Source of the DNA: Cumulibacter manganitolerans
GTDB taxonomy: Bacteria; Actinomycetota; Actinomycetes; Mycobacteriales; Antricoccaceae
Direction of reading: 5' to 3'
Assembly: GCF_009602465.1 (NCBI RefSeq)
Contig: NZ_WBKP01000003.1
Span: forward strand, 62,001 to 126,000
Length of the DNA: 64,000 nucleotides
Shown: positions 52,240 to 61,546 of the stretch, piece after piece
Position numbering within the stretch: the first letter of the stretch is position 1
How the letters are laid out: each line of letters opens with the position of its first letter
Made by a program: the position numbers and the translations under genes
Notes under the pieces: model-generated
Told to the model about the DNA's origin: nothing
What the model saw: the letters and a program-made list of their open reading frames with translations, nothing else
Databases searched by the model: none

Positions 52240-53943
52240 ATGGCCGATGAGAAGACTTCCGCCCGCGCCCGCTGGCAGGCCGCGTACGACGACGCCGTGG
52301 CGAAGGGCCGCGTCGTGGACCGCGACTACACCACGCTCTCCGGCGTCGAGGTGGAACCGGCGTACGGCCCCGCGGACGAGTCGAGCGTGCCCGCCTTCGA
52401 GAACATCGGGTACCCGGGGCAGTTCCCGTACACCCGCGGGCTGCACGCCACCGGCTACCGCGGACGCCCGTGGACGATCCGCCAGTTCGCCGGGTTCGGC
52501 AACGCCCAGCAGACCAACGAGCGCTACAAGATGATCCTCGGCGCGGGTGGCGGCGGCCTGTCGGTGGCCTTCGACATGCCGACGCTGATGGGCCGCGACT
52601 CCGACGACCCGCTCGCCCTCGGCGAGGTGGGGCACTGTGGCGTCGCGATCGACTCGGCGGCCGACATGGACATCCTGTTCGACGGCATCGCGCTGCAGGA
52701 CGTCACGACGTCCATGACGATCTCCGGACCGGCCGTGCCGATCTTCTGCATGTACATCGTGGCGGCCGAGCGCCAGGGCGCCGACATCCACAAGCTCAAC
52801 GGCACGTTGCAGACCGACATCTACAAGGAGTACATCGCGCAGAAGGAGTGGCTGTTCGCCCCCGAGCCGCACCTGCGCCTGATCGGCGACCTCATGGAGT
52901 ACACCTCCAAGGACATCCCGGCGTACAAGCCGCTGTCGGTCTCGGGCTACCACATCCGCGAGGCGGGCTCGACCGCCGCACAGGAGCTCGCGTACACCCT
53001 CGCCGACGGCTTCGCCTACGTCGAGCTCGGCCGCTCGCGCGGCCTCGACGTCGACGTGTTCGCGCCGGGCCTGTCGTTCTTCTTCGACGCGCACGTCGAC
53101 TTCTTCGAGGAGATCGCCAAGTTCCGCGCCGCCCGCCGCATCTGGGCGCGCTGGCTGCGCGACACCTACGGGGCGAAGACCGAGAAGGCCCAGCAGCTGC
53201 GCTTCCACACGCAGACCGCCGGTGTCTCGCTCACCGCGCAGCAGCCGGACAACAACATCGTCCGCACCGCGGTCGAGGCGATGGCGGCAGTGCTCGGCGG
53301 CACCAACTCGCTGCACACCAACGCCCTCGACGAGGTGCTGGCGCTCCCGTCGGAGCGCGCGGCCGCGATCGCGCTGCGCACCCAGCAGGTCATCATGGAG
53401 GAGACCGGCGTGCTGAACGTCGCCGACCCGCTCGGCGGCTCGTGGTACGTCGAGGCGCTGACCGACAAGATCGAGGCGGAGGCGGAGAAGATCTTCGCCG
53501 AGATCATCCGGATCGGCGGAGGCGAGGAGGCCAACCACGAGATCGGGCCGGTCACCTCCGGTCTGCTGCGCGGCATCGAAGAGGGCTACTTCATGTCCGA
53601 GATCGCCGACGCCGCGTTCATCTACCAGGCGTCGCTGGAGAAGGGCGACAAGAAGGTCGTGGGCGTCAACACCCTCACCCAGACCGACGAGGAGGAGCTC
53701 GAGATCCTGCGGATCAGCCACGAGGTCGAGCTCGAGCAGCGTCGGGTGCTGGCCGAGCGCAAGGAGGGGCGCGACGAGGGACGGGTCCGCGCGGCCCTCG
53801 ACGAGATGCTCGCGGCCGCGCGTGGCTCGCAGAACATGATCCCCTCGATGCTGGAGGCGTGCCGCGCCGAGGCCACGCTCGGCGAGATCTGCGACGCGCT
53901 GCGCGACGAGTGGGGCGTGTACCGGGAGCCGGCACGGTTCTAG
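52240..53943 (+). CDS. B12-dependent acyl-CoA mutase large subunit, isobutyryl-CoA mutase (IcmA)-like
   Basis: 567 aa from ATG 52240 (GGAG 6 nt upstream). It has the mutase barrel but no B12-binding domain, so it needs a separate ~135-aa cobalamin subunit that is not visible here. Conserved parts are [87 protein letters not shown] and [20 protein letters not shown]. The Phe in RQFAGFG (Tyr in methylmalonyl-CoA mutase, RQYAGF) and the length match Streptomyces IcmA as I recall it. Isobutyryl-CoA/n-butyryl-CoA interconversion is thus the best guess. Another branched acyl-CoA is possible. Confidence 0.9.
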   Translation: MADEKTSARARWQAAYDDAVAKGRVVDRDYTTLSGVEVEPAYGPADESSVPAFENIGYPGQFPYTRGLHATGYRGRPWTIRQFAGFGNAQQTNERYKMILGAGGGGLSVAFDMPTLMGRDSDDPLALGEVGHCGVAIDSAADMDILFDGIALQDVTTSMTISGPAVPIFCMYIVAAERQGADIHKLNGTLQTDIYKEYIAQKEWLFAPEPHLRLIGDLMEYTSKDIPAYKPLSVSGYHIREAGSTAAQELAYTLADGFAYVELGRSRGLDVDVFAPGLSFFFDAHVDFFEEIAKFRAARRIWARWLRDTYGAKTEKAQQLRFHTQTAGVSLTAQQPDNNIVRTAVEAMAAVLGGTNSLHTNALDEVLALPSERAAAIALRTQQVIMEETGVLNVADPLGGSWYVEALTDKIEAEAEKIFAEIIRIGGGEEANHEIGPVTSGLLRGIEEGYFMSEIADAAFIYQASLEKGDKKVVGVNTLTQTDEEELEILRISHEVELEQRRVLAERKEGRDEGRVRAALDEMLAAARGSQNMIPSMLEACRAEATLGEICDALRDEWGVYREPARF

Positions 53944-53977
53944 CCGTCGTCCAGCGGCGGTCGCCGGAATCTGCGCA

Positions 53978-54034
53978 GCGGGCTTCGCAGGTGAAAGCGG
54001 GGAAGCTTCCCCGCTTTCACCCACGAAGCCCGCT
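53978..54034. terminator. Large bidirectional hairpin between convergent genes
   Basis: A perfect 32-bp palindrome (53990-54021, centred on AAGCTT, arms GGTGAAAGCGGGGAAG) lies inside outer arms AGCGGGCTTCG (53978-53988) and CGAAGCCCGCT (54024-54034). The mutase gene and the hypothetical gene at 54059 end facing each other here, so the hairpin serves both. Confidence 0.85.
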
Positions 54035-54058
54035 TTCGCTGTGTGGGGGAAGGGCCGG

Positions 54059-54424
54059 CTACTCCTGCGGCGGCCGGTTCACGGCGATGCCGGTGCCGTC
54101 GGCGACGGAGGTGATGGCGGTCTGCGGCACCCGCAGCGCGGTGAATCCCCCGGACTCGATCCGCACGTTGATCCAGGTGCCGCCGAGGTCGACGGCGTGC
54201 AGGCCCTCGTGGACCCGCGCCGGGGCGCCGGCGGTGACGGCGAGCTCGCGGTCGTGCCACACCTCGACGGTCGGCTGCTCGGCGAGGTAGGTCAGCGTCA
54301 GCCGCCCGGTACGCCGGTCGTAGCCGTCCACCACCGCGTCCCGCCAGCCCCACCAGGTCTCCCCGAGCTGGCGGCCGTGGATGAAGTGCATCCGGTAGCC
54401 GGGTGCGTAGACGTGCTGGTCCAT
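54059..54424 (-). CDS. Hypothetical small beta-rich protein
   Basis: 121 aa, AAGGAG upstream of ATG 54424. Sequence: MDQHVYAPGYRMHFIHGRQL, WWGWRDAVVDGYDRRTGRLT, TVEVWHDRELAVTAGAPARV and DLGGTWINVRIESGGFTALR, with alternating polar and hydrophobic residues suggesting mostly strands. No signal, membrane helix or known motif. The 54425-54678 stretch upstream shows no gene apart from the -10 box of the next one. Confidence 0.6.
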   Translation of the reverse strand: MDQHVYAPGYRMHFIHGRQLGETWWGWRDAVVDGYDRRTGRLTLTYLAEQPTVEVWHDRELAVTAGAPARVHEGLHAVDLGGTWINVRIESGGFTALRVPQTAITSVADGTGIAVNRPPQE

Positions 54425-54666
54425 GGTGACCTCCTTCGTGCGCGGACGCGGAGTGTCCCGTCCGTCGTTCCGCTCGCGAGGGATCGCGGGCGGCCGGTCT
54501 GTCTCCGGAGCACCCGCGACGGGCGGGTTGCTGCCTGGCCAGCCGGAACTTTCCGCCAGGGCTCTGGACCTACGCCGAGCGTACGACGCCCGGGCGACAA
54601 GTTTTCGGTGCGCGCCCGTGGGCGGGTTCGGACGGACCGACCTGGGACGACGCGCACGGCGGTAAC

Positions 54667-54672
54667 TAGGCT
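54667..54672 (+). promoter_or_regulatory. -10 box giving a probable leaderless mRNA
   Basis: TAGGCT ends 6 nt before ATG 54679. The same TA...T plus 6-nt spacing occurs before the marR and enoyl-CoA hydratase genes. No Shine-Dalgarno sequence separates it from the start. Confidence 0.45.
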
Positions 54673-54678
54673 GGGGTG

Positions 54679-55425
54679 ATGACCACCGTGCTGTCCCACG
54701 ACACCTACCTCGCGGCGCTCGAGCGCTCGGCGGCGCGGCTCACCGAGTGCGCGCGCCGAGTCGGTCCGGACGCCGACGTCCCGTCGTGCCCGGGCTGGCG
54801 GGTCGGCGACCTGCTCGCGCACCTCGGCGGCGTGCACTCCTGGACCCGCGGCATCATCGCCGGCAACGGGCCCCGGACGCCGCGCGACGAGCCGTCGGGC
54901 GAGCTCACCCAGTGGTACGCCGACCAGGCCGGGGCGCTGGTCGAGGCGCTGCGCGCGGCCGACCCTGCCGCGCCGTCCTGGTCCTTCGGCAGCGACCGAT
55001 CGGTCGGCTTCTGGATCAGGCGGCAGCCGCACGAGGTCGAGATGCACCGCGTCGACGTCGAGCTCGCCGGCGGCAACGCCGTCGCCTACGACGTCGAGCT
55101 CGCGGCGGACGGCGTCAGCGAGGTCCTCGACGTGATGGTCCCGAGGCGGCACGCCGACCAGCCCGCCGCGGTGGGTGCGCCCATCCGCCTGGTCGCCGCC
55201 GATACCGGCGACTGGTGGCTGCTGCTGCCGAGCGAGCGCACCGGTGTGGTCGACTACCGGCACGGCACCGGCGGCTCCGCGCCGCAGGAGGCGGCGGTGA
55301 CCGCCACCGCGTCGGCGTCCGACCTCGTCACCGGCCTGTGGCGGCGCACGCCCTCCGACCGCTGGCAGATCGACGGCGACCGCGCCGTCCTCGACGCCCT
55401 GCTCGCCTCGGGTCTCACCCCCTGA
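54679..55425 (+). CDS. Maleylpyruvate isomerase/mycothiol-dependent (MDMPI/DinB-fold) family protein
   Basis: 248 aa from ATG 54679. The GTG immediately before it is in frame. The N-terminal helical bundle has VPSCPGWRVGDLLAHLGGVH (metal His), and the second metal site is IRRQPHEVEMHRVDVELAGG, giving the His-Glu-His set of DinB/MDMPI proteins. The C-terminal ~90 residues (TGDWWLLLPSERTGVVDYRH, ATASASDLVTGLWRRTPSDR) form the SCP2-like domain of the family. Such enzymes use mycothiol as thiol cofactor, supporting an actinomycete origin. The substrate is unknown. Confidence 0.88.
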   Translation: MTTVLSHDTYLAALERSAARLTECARRVGPDADVPSCPGWRVGDLLAHLGGVHSWTRGIIAGNGPRTPRDEPSGELTQWYADQAGALVEALRAADPAAPSWSFGSDRSVGFWIRRQPHEVEMHRVDVELAGGNAVAYDVELAADGVSEVLDVMVPRRHADQPAAVGAPIRLVAADTGDWWLLLPSERTGVVDYRHGTGGSAPQEAAVTATASASDLVTGLWRRTPSDRWQIDGDRAVLDALLASGLTP

Positions 55426-55456
55426 CCCAGCAGTCCGACCACGAAAGGACCCCCAA

Positions 55457-56467
55457 GTGACCAGGCCCCGCCCCCGTCCCCAGGCCCAGCAGGCCGCGCT
55501 GTCCGCGGCCCTGTCCGGAGCCGTCGACCTCAGCGGCCTCAAGGCGCGTGCCGACGCGGCGCGCTCGCAGGCCGGCCAGTCGGCGCTGCAGGCCGATGCC
55601 ACGGAGCAGCCGCCCGCCTCGGGCGCCCAGCCGCCGTCGTCCGGCGCGCCCGACGCCGCTCCCGCCGGCGGCCAGGGCGGCCAGTACGTCGTCGAGGTGA
55701 CCGAGGCCAACCTGCAGCAGCTCATCGAGCAGTCCATGCAGGTCCCCGTCGTGCTGGAGTTCTGGCTCGCGAACGCCGACCAGAGCCAGCAGTACGGCGA
55801 CCTGCTCGTGCGGCTGGCAGACGAGGGCGAGGGCACCTGGCTGCTCGGGCGCGTCGAGGCCGAGTCCCAGATGCGGGTCGCCCAGGCGATGCGCCTGCAG
55901 GGCGTGCCGGCGGTCCGGGCGATCTTCCAGGGCCAGATGGTCGCCGAGTTCGACGGCCTGCAGCCCGAGGCCAACCTGCGGCAGTTCCTCGCCGAGCTGG
56001 TGCGGGCCGCCGGCGGGACGCTGCCCGAGGGCGCCGGTCCGCAGGAGGATCCGCGGGTGGAGCAGGCCGAGGCGGCGGTCGCGGACGGCGACCTCGATGG
56101 CGCCGAGGCGCTGTACCGCTCGCTGCTGGCCGACCAGCCGGCCCACCCGCTGGCCAAGGACGCGCTGACCCAGATCCAGCTGATGAAGCGGCTGGAGACC
56201 GAGGGGGAGTCCGACGTCGACCAGGTGATCGCCCAGGCGGACGCCGCACCGGCCGACCTCGACCTGGCGCTCAAGGCAGCCGATCTGCAGGTCGCCTCCG
56301 GTGACTACCAGCAGGCCTTCGACCGGCTGCTGCACATCGTCCGCGGGACGGACGCCGACGCCAAGGATCGGGCCCGCGAGCGGCTGATCGAGCTGTTCGC
56401 GATCGTCGGCAACGCCGAGCCGGCCGTCGCCACCGCGCGCCGCAACCTGGCCTCCGCGCTCTTCTAG
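55457..56467 (+). CDS. Thioredoxin-like protein with TPR region (CnoX/YbbN-like)
   Basis: 336 aa from a GTG with AAAGGA upstream. After ~75 low-complexity residues comes a thioredoxin fold (VVEVTEANLQQLIEQSMQVP, VVLEFWLANADQSQQYGDLL, LQGVPAVRAIFQGQMVAEFD). The CxxC of active thioredoxin is replaced by NADQ, so it is not a disulfide reductase. The C-terminal half has tetratricopeptide-like helices (QAEAAVADGDLDGAEALYRS; DLQVASGDYQQAFDRLLHIV). This layout matches YbbN/CnoX chaperone-like holdases. A terminator hairpin follows. Confidence 0.85.
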   Translation: MTRPRPRPQAQQAALSAALSGAVDLSGLKARADAARSQAGQSALQADATEQPPASGAQPPSSGAPDAAPAGGQGGQYVVEVTEANLQQLIEQSMQVPVVLEFWLANADQSQQYGDLLVRLADEGEGTWLLGRVEAESQMRVAQAMRLQGVPAVRAIFQGQMVAEFDGLQPEANLRQFLAELVRAAGGTLPEGAGPQEDPRVEQAEAAVADGDLDGAEALYRSLLADQPAHPLAKDALTQIQLMKRLETEGESDVDQVIAQADAAPADLDLALKAADLQVASGDYQQAFDRLLHIVRGTDADAKDRARERLIELFAIVGNAEPAVATARRNLASALF

Positions 56468-56473
56468 GCTCTG

Positions 56474-56524
56474 GCGGTGGGTTGTACCCCGCTATCGGCC
56501 AGATAGCGGGGCAGAACCCACCGC
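56474..56524. terminator. Two-part hairpin between convergent genes
   Basis: The outer stem GCGGTGGGTT (56474-56483) pairs with AACCCACCGC (56515-56524), and the inner stem CCCCGCTATC (56487-56496) pairs with GATAGCGGGG (56502-56511). It sits between the thioredoxin-like gene and the convergent metallopeptidase gene. Confidence 0.8.
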
Positions 56525-56540
56525 GAGAGGACCGAGGCGG

Positions 56541-57941
56541 CTAGCCGAGGCAGGACTTCGCGGCGCCCTCGGGGTCGTCGCGTCCGGCCAGCACCGCTTC
56601 ACGGAAGGTGTTGATCCGGTCGAAGGAATCGATGCCGTAGGTCTGCACGAACGCGTCGTCCTCGCCGATCGCGATCAGCAGCATGACCGCTTCGTCGAGG
56701 TCGCCGGCCGACAGCTTCAGGTCGCCGCTGGTTGGCGAGGGCTTGTTGGACACGGTCGCCTCGAAGGCGCCGCCGGCGAACGCGCCGACCAGGCACAGCC
56801 GCTGCTCGAACGGCTTCTTGCCGTCGATCTTCGTGCCGCTCTCGTCCTGGATCGCGGCCGCGTATCCCAGGCCGACCGCCGCCATCGCCGCGAAGTCGCC
56901 GAACTTGTCGTACGACTGCTGCAGGAGCTTCGTCTCGGCGTAGTGCACGGTCGTGTCGGCGGGGCAGTAGAAGACCTGCTCGTCGCTGGGCTTGCCGTCG
57001 CACTTGGCCGAGCTGCCGCTGAAGCCGGACGCCGGGACGTCCTGCCAGTCGGTGCCGACCACGGCCTGCCCGAACGCGTTCATCGCCGGCGGGATGGTCT
57101 GCAGCGTCTCGTCGTACGGGAGGTTGCCCTCGTTGGCCTTGTCGGTGCTGGTGTACGCGATCTCGGTGTACTGGCGATCCTTGCCGAACGAGGTGTAGCA
57201 GTGCTTGCCGCCCTCGTTGAAGCCCTCCTGGAAGGCGCCGACCCGGTCGAACGCCGAGCCGTGCGCCATCTGGTCGTCGGCCGAGGCTCCGGGCTCGTCA
57301 CGCAGCATGAGGTACCCGCCGAGCACGGTGTCCAGATCGGCGTCGGTGGCCTTGAAGTGCGCGGTGCCGTCGACGGCCGCGTGCGTGAAGACACCGGCGT
57401 AGCAGTCCGCCTGCCCCTCCCAGGCGATCGACTTGTCCGACTGCACGCCCACGCGGTCCTGGATCGCGTGCCCGAACTCGTGCGCGAACACCAGCGGCAC
57501 GATGAACTCGCCGAACTCCTTGACCAGCTCGGTCAGGAACTTGCGGTCGTACGCGATCGCGTCCTCGGTGGGGCAGTAGAAGGCGTTGTTGGCCGCGTAC
57601 TGCTTCTCGTTGTCGGCGAAGCACGGGATCGGCTCGCTCTGGTCCGGCTCGTACGCGTGCACCCCGCCCTCCAGCTTGGGCATGCTCTTGCCGAACGTCT
57701 TCTTGAACTGCTCGTCCCAGTACGTCATCACGTCGTCGAGGGAGTTGGCGACGAGCTGGTCGATCTTGCTGCCGTTGCCGTTCTCGATCGGCAGGTCGGA
57801 CGGCGCCGCGTTCTTCTTGACGCCGCCGGCGTCCGGGGACGCCTGGCCGATCACGGTGCGCGTGCAGGCGCTTCCCGCGACGACGACGGCGAGCAGGAGG
57901 GCGAGGGCGGCTACGGCGCGTCGCAACGGCGTGGGGCTCAC
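56541..57941 (-). CDS. Secreted lipoprotein neutral zinc metallopeptidase
   Basis: 466 aa. The signal peptide (LRRAVAALALLLAVVVAGSAC) ends in a lipobox with Cys 26, so the protein is a lipoprotein outside the membrane. The zinc site is PLVFAHEFGHAIQDRVG (HEFGH), with WEGQADCYAGVFTHAA supplying the downstream ligand, as in the putative neutral zinc metallopeptidase family (YpfJ-like). Cys pairs (AFYCPTED; QVFYCPAD; HCYTSF) suggest disulfides. The two-lobed architecture repeats a similar pattern (EQVFYCPADTTVHYAETKLL), but only the first half keeps HExxH. The substrate is unknown. Confidence 0.85.
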   Translation of the reverse strand: MSPTPLRRAVAALALLLAVVVAGSACTRTVIGQASPDAGGVKKNAAPSDLPIENGNGSKIDQLVANSLDDVMTYWDEQFKKTFGKSMPKLEGGVHAYEPDQSEPIPCFADNEKQYAANNAFYCPTEDAIAYDRKFLTELVKEFGEFIVPLVFAHEFGHAIQDRVGVQSDKSIAWEGQADCYAGVFTHAAVDGTAHFKATDADLDTVLGGYLMLRDEPGASADDQMAHGSAFDRVGAFQEGFNEGGKHCYTSFGKDRQYTEIAYTSTDKANEGNLPYDETLQTIPPAMNAFGQAVVGTDWQDVPASGFSGSSAKCDGKPSDEQVFYCPADTTVHYAETKLLQQSYDKFGDFAAMAAVGLGYAAAIQDESGTKIDGKKPFEQRLCLVGAFAGGAFEATVSNKPSPTSGDLKLSAGDLDEAVMLLIAIGEDDAFVQTYGIDSFDRINTFREAVLAGRDDPEGAAKSCLG

Positions 57942-58023
57942 GAGAGGTACCTCGGTGGGGTGGGCGGCAGTGCTGACAACTGTATTCGCCGACGCGGCGG
58001 CCGGCCCGCAGGATCCCGCGAGG

Positions 58024-60216
58024 TCACGATTCGAGCCGGAACCACACGGCGCCCAGCGGCGGCACCGACAGGCTCGCGGACGCCGGCAGGCCGTGCCACG
58101 GCTCGTCGGAGGCGTCGACGGAGCCGAGGTTGCCCAACCCCGAGCCGCCGTACTCGACCGCGTCGGTGTTGAGCACCTCCCGCCACGTGCCGGGGCTCGG
58201 CAGGCCGATGCGGTACCCGTGGTGCGGGTGGCCGGCGAAGTTCACCACGCACGCGAGGGCGTCGCCGTCGGCGTCGTAGCGCAGGAAGGACAGCACGTTG
58301 TTGCCCGAGTCGTTGGCGTCGATCCAGCCGAAGCCGCCCGGATCGTTGTCCCGCTGCCACAGCGCCGGCAGGTCGCGGTAGCGGGCGTTGAGGTCGCTGA
58401 CGAGCCGCTGGATGCCGGCGTGCGCCGGATCCTCCAGCAGCCACCAGTCGATGCTGCGGCCCTCCGCCCACTCGGCGTCCTGCCCGATCTCCGAGCCCAT
58501 GAACAGCAGGTTCTTGCCGGGGTGCGCCCACATGTACGCGAGGAAGGCGCGCACATTCGCCAGCTGCTGCCAGCGGTCACCGGGCATCTTGCGGACCAGG
58601 GACCCCTTGCCGTGCACCACCTCGTCGTGGCTGATCGGCAGGATGTAGTTCTCGCTGTACGCGTAGACCATCGAGAAGGTGAGCTCGTTGTGGTGGTATG
58701 CGCGGTGCACCGGATCCTTCTCTATGTAGCGCAGCGAGTCGTTCATCCAACCCATGTTCCACTTGAACCCGAACCCGAGGCCGCCGAGGTGCGCCGGTCG
58801 CGTCACGCCCGGCCAGGACGTCGACTCCTCGGCGATGGTGATGATGCCCGGGACCCGCTTGTAGATCGTGGCGTTGACCTCCTGCAGGAAGGCGACGGCG
58901 TCGAGGTTCTCGCGTCCGCCGTACTCGTTGGGCCGCCACTGGCCCTCCTCGCGCGAGTAGTCGAGGTAGAGCATCGACGCGACGGCGTCGACCCGCAGGC
59001 CGTCGACGTGGTACTCCTCGCCCCAGAACAGCGCGTTGGCCACCAGGAAGTTGCGCACCTCGCGACGCCCGAAGTCGAACACGTAGGTGCCCCAGTCCGG
59101 GTGCTCGCCGCGCAGCGGGTCGGCGTGCTCGTAGAGCGGGGTGCCGTCGAACCGGGCCAGTGCCCACGCGTCCTTGGGGAAGTGCGCGGGGACCCAGTCG
59201 ATGATCACGCCGTACCCGGCCTGGTGCAGCCGGTCGATGAGGTACTTCAGGTCGTCCGGCGAGCCGAAGCGGGCGGACGGCGCGTAGTAGGAGCTGACCT
59301 GGTAGCCCCAGCTGCCGCCGAAGGGATGCTCGGCGACCGGCATCATCTCGACGTGCGTGAACCCGGTCTGGCCCAGGTAGTCGACCAGCTGGTCGGCGAT
59401 CTCGCGGTACGACAGGCCCTTGCGCCAGGAGCCGAGGTGCAGCTCGTAGATGCTCATCGGCGCGGCGTGCCACGCGGTCTGCGCGCGGCGTTCCAGCCAT
59501 GCGGCGTCCGCCCACTCGTGCGTCGAGTGGTGCACCCGTGAGGCCCAGCTGGGCGGGACGTCGGTGGCGAACGCGAACGGGTCGGCCTTCTCGCGGGCCG
59601 TGCCGTCCGGCCCGGTGACCAGGAGCTTGTAGTACGCGTCGGGCGCGACGCCGGGGATGAACAGCTCCCAGACGCCGGTGCTGCCGATGGAGCGCAGCGG
59701 GTACTGCCGGCCCGACCAGTGGTCGAAGTCGCCCTGCACCGTCACGCCGCGGGCGTTGGGCGCCCAGACCGCGAACGAGACGCCCTCGACGGTGCCGTGC
59801 GCGGTGTCGTAGCGCCGGACGTGTGCGCCGAGCACGTCCCACAGCCGCTCGTGCCGGCCCTCGCTGATCAGGTGGCAGTCGAGCTCGCCGAGGGTCGGGA
59901 ACCACCGGTACGGGTCGTCGACGACGTGGCTGTTGCCGTCCTCGTAGGTGACCTCGAGCTGGTAGTCCGGCACCCCGCCCTCGAGCACGGCGCCGTAGAG
60001 GCCCTCGTCGGCGAGCCGGCGCATCGGGGTGCGGGCACGGGTGCCCTCGGCGATCACCTCGACAGCGGTGGCGTGCGGGTAGTAGGCGCGCACCACCACG
60101 TGCTTGTCGTCGACGGGATGGGCGCCGAGGAAGGAGTGCGGGGAGTGATGGGTGCCGGCCAGCAGCCGCGCCACGTCGGCGGGGTCGACGGTGGGTGCCG
60201 GTTTCTGGGTGCTCAT
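58024..60216 (-). CDS. glgB: 1,4-alpha-glucan branching enzyme
   Basis: 730 aa. It adds alpha-1,6 branches to alpha-glucan made by GlgE. N-terminal CBM48-type modules ([40 protein letters not shown]) precede the GH13 barrel: [40 protein letters not shown] (nucleophile Asp), [20 protein letters not shown] (acid/base Glu) and [20 protein letters not shown]. The length is the usual one. It is the last gene of glgE-mak-glgB, 55 bp after mak. Confidence 0.97.
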   Translation of the reverse strand: MSTQKPAPTVDPADVARLLAGTHHSPHSFLGAHPVDDKHVVVRAYYPHATAVEVIAEGTRARTPMRRLADEGLYGAVLEGGVPDYQLEVTYEDGNSHVVDDPYRWFPTLGELDCHLISEGRHERLWDVLGAHVRRYDTAHGTVEGVSFAVWAPNARGVTVQGDFDHWSGRQYPLRSIGSTGVWELFIPGVAPDAYYKLLVTGPDGTAREKADPFAFATDVPPSWASRVHHSTHEWADAAWLERRAQTAWHAAPMSIYELHLGSWRKGLSYREIADQLVDYLGQTGFTHVEMMPVAEHPFGGSWGYQVSSYYAPSARFGSPDDLKYLIDRLHQAGYGVIIDWVPAHFPKDAWALARFDGTPLYEHADPLRGEHPDWGTYVFDFGRREVRNFLVANALFWGEEYHVDGLRVDAVASMLYLDYSREEGQWRPNEYGGRENLDAVAFLQEVNATIYKRVPGIITIAEESTSWPGVTRPAHLGGLGFGFKWNMGWMNDSLRYIEKDPVHRAYHHNELTFSMVYAYSENYILPISHDEVVHGKGSLVRKMPGDRWQQLANVRAFLAYMWAHPGKNLLFMGSEIGQDAEWAEGRSIDWWLLEDPAHAGIQRLVSDLNARYRDLPALWQRDNDPGGFGWIDANDSGNNVLSFLRYDADGDALACVVNFAGHPHHGYRIGLPSPGTWREVLNTDAVEYGGSGLGNLGSVDASDEPWHGLPASASLSVPPLGAVWFRLES

Positions 60217-60271
60217 CTCGGTGCTCCTTCGTGTCTGCCTCAGCCTAGGGTGCTGCGGACGCGGATGGGGA

Positions 60272-61546
60272 TCAGCCGGTGCCGCACACCGCGGCCACGG
60301 TGGCGAGCGGGATGCGTACGCGGTCCGGCCGGTACGCGCTCTCGTACCCGACCTCGTAGAGGGCCTTGTCGAGCACCAGCGCGTCCAGCACGCACGGGTC
60401 GACGGTGTCGGGACGGACGAGCCGGTAGCCCTCGAGGAACATCTCGCCGGCGCGCGCCGCCCAGCCGGCCGGCGGTGCCATAGCTGCGTTCCAGCGGGCA
60501 GCGTACTCGAAGGAGCGCAGCACGCCGGCGAGGTCGCGCAGGGGGGTGTCCGGCAGGGAGCGCTCGGCCAGCGGCCGGCGCGGCTCGCCCTCGAAGTCGA
60601 TCAGCCGCCAGCCGTCGTCGGTGAGCAGCGTTTGCCCGAGGTGCAGGTCGCCGTGGATCCGTTGAACGGGGAGCACGCCGTCGTGCCGCGCCAGGGCGGC
60701 GTACACGTCCCTGGCCGCGGCGTCGTACGGCTCGAGCGGGGCGAGTCCGTCGAGGGCGTCCAGCCGCCGGGTCAGCCTGGCCGCGAGCTCCTCGGCGAAC
60801 GCCGGCCGGCGGGTCGTGCCGAACGCGTCGGCGAGCTCGTCGTGCACGGCGCCCAGCGCGATGCCCAGCTCGTAGGCCGCTCCGGGGAAGTGCCGCTCCG
60901 GTTCTCCGGCGGCGCGCCGCCCGGCGTCCTGCAGCGCCACCTGGAAGCCGTCCACGCCGGGCACGTAGCGGTGCACGACCACGGCGTCCACCGGGCCGCT
61001 GCCGAGGTCGAGCCGCGACCAGCCGGACAGCCGGGCGACCTGCCGCGAATGCAGCAGCGCGCGCCCGATCGCCACCTCCGGGTTGTCCCCCTCCTCGAGG
61101 CGCCGGATCACCTTCACGACGTGGCGGCCCACCATCAGGGTGGTGTTGGACTGGTCGCCGGACGCCGGTCGCGCGAGGGCTGGCTCGAGCGGGTCGTGGT
61201 CGATCCAGCGGTGGCTCACGACGGAGGACGGCCGGCTCAGCAGCCCGAGCGCGAGGGGCGCGGTGGCCGGGTGCGTGAGGGCGTCGAACCAGGTCCGGTC
61301 CCCGCTGTGGATGGGGTCGGCGACCGGTCCGCGGCCCTCGGCGGACGCCATCGGGACGAGGTAGCGCGTGTCCCGGCCGCGGTCGTCGGTCGCGGTGACG
61401 ACGGTCGTCGCGACGGTGACGCCGTCGGCCTCCTGCACCGGGCCGACGACGCGAACCGCCACCCGCGTGCTCGGTGACAGCCGGCCGGCGAACCAGCGAC
61501 GACGGCCGAGCCAGGCCGCGAGCGGCCCGAGTGGCGGCGGTCTCAC
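60272..61546 (-). CDS. mak: Maltokinase
   Basis: 424 aa. It phosphorylates maltose with ATP to maltose 1-phosphate, the donor for GlgE. The N-terminal cap ([20 protein letters not shown]) is typical of Pep2/Mak. The kinase lobe has [20 protein letters not shown] (ATP Lys), [40 protein letters not shown] (catalytic Asp) and [20 protein letters not shown] (metal Asp). It overlaps the end of glgE by ATGA, so the two are coupled. No fused trehalose synthase is present. Confidence 0.95.
   Translation of the reverse strand: MRPPPLGPLAAWLGRRRWFAGRLSPSTRVAVRVVGPVQEADGVTVATTVVTATDDRGRDTRYLVPMASAEGRGPVADPIHSGDRTWFDALTHPATAPLALGLLSRPSSVVSHRWIDHDPLEPALARPASGDQSNTTLMVGRHVVKVIRRLEEGDNPEVAIGRALLHSRQVARLSGWSRLDLGSGPVDAVVVHRYVPGVDGFQVALQDAGRRAAGEPERHFPGAAYELGIALGAVHDELADAFGTTRRPAFAEELAARLTRRLDALDGLAPLEPYDAAARDVYAALARHDGVLPVQRIHGDLHLGQTLLTDDGWRLIDFEGEPRRPLAERSLPDTPLRDLAGVLRSFEYAARWNAAMAPPAGWAARAGEMFLEGYRLVRPDTVDPCVLDALVLDKALYEVGYESAYRPDRVRIPLATVAAVCGTG

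Noticed and set aside
52096-54024. About 640-codon minus-strand frame opposite the mutase gene
   Set aside because: Antisense to the mutase, low complexity, no ribosome-binding site or family similarity.
57586-59541. About 650-codon plus-strand frame opposite the metallopeptidase and glgB genes
   Set aside because: The minus strand encodes unmistakable proteins with catalytic motifs, and the plus product is Arg/Val/Asp-rich noise.
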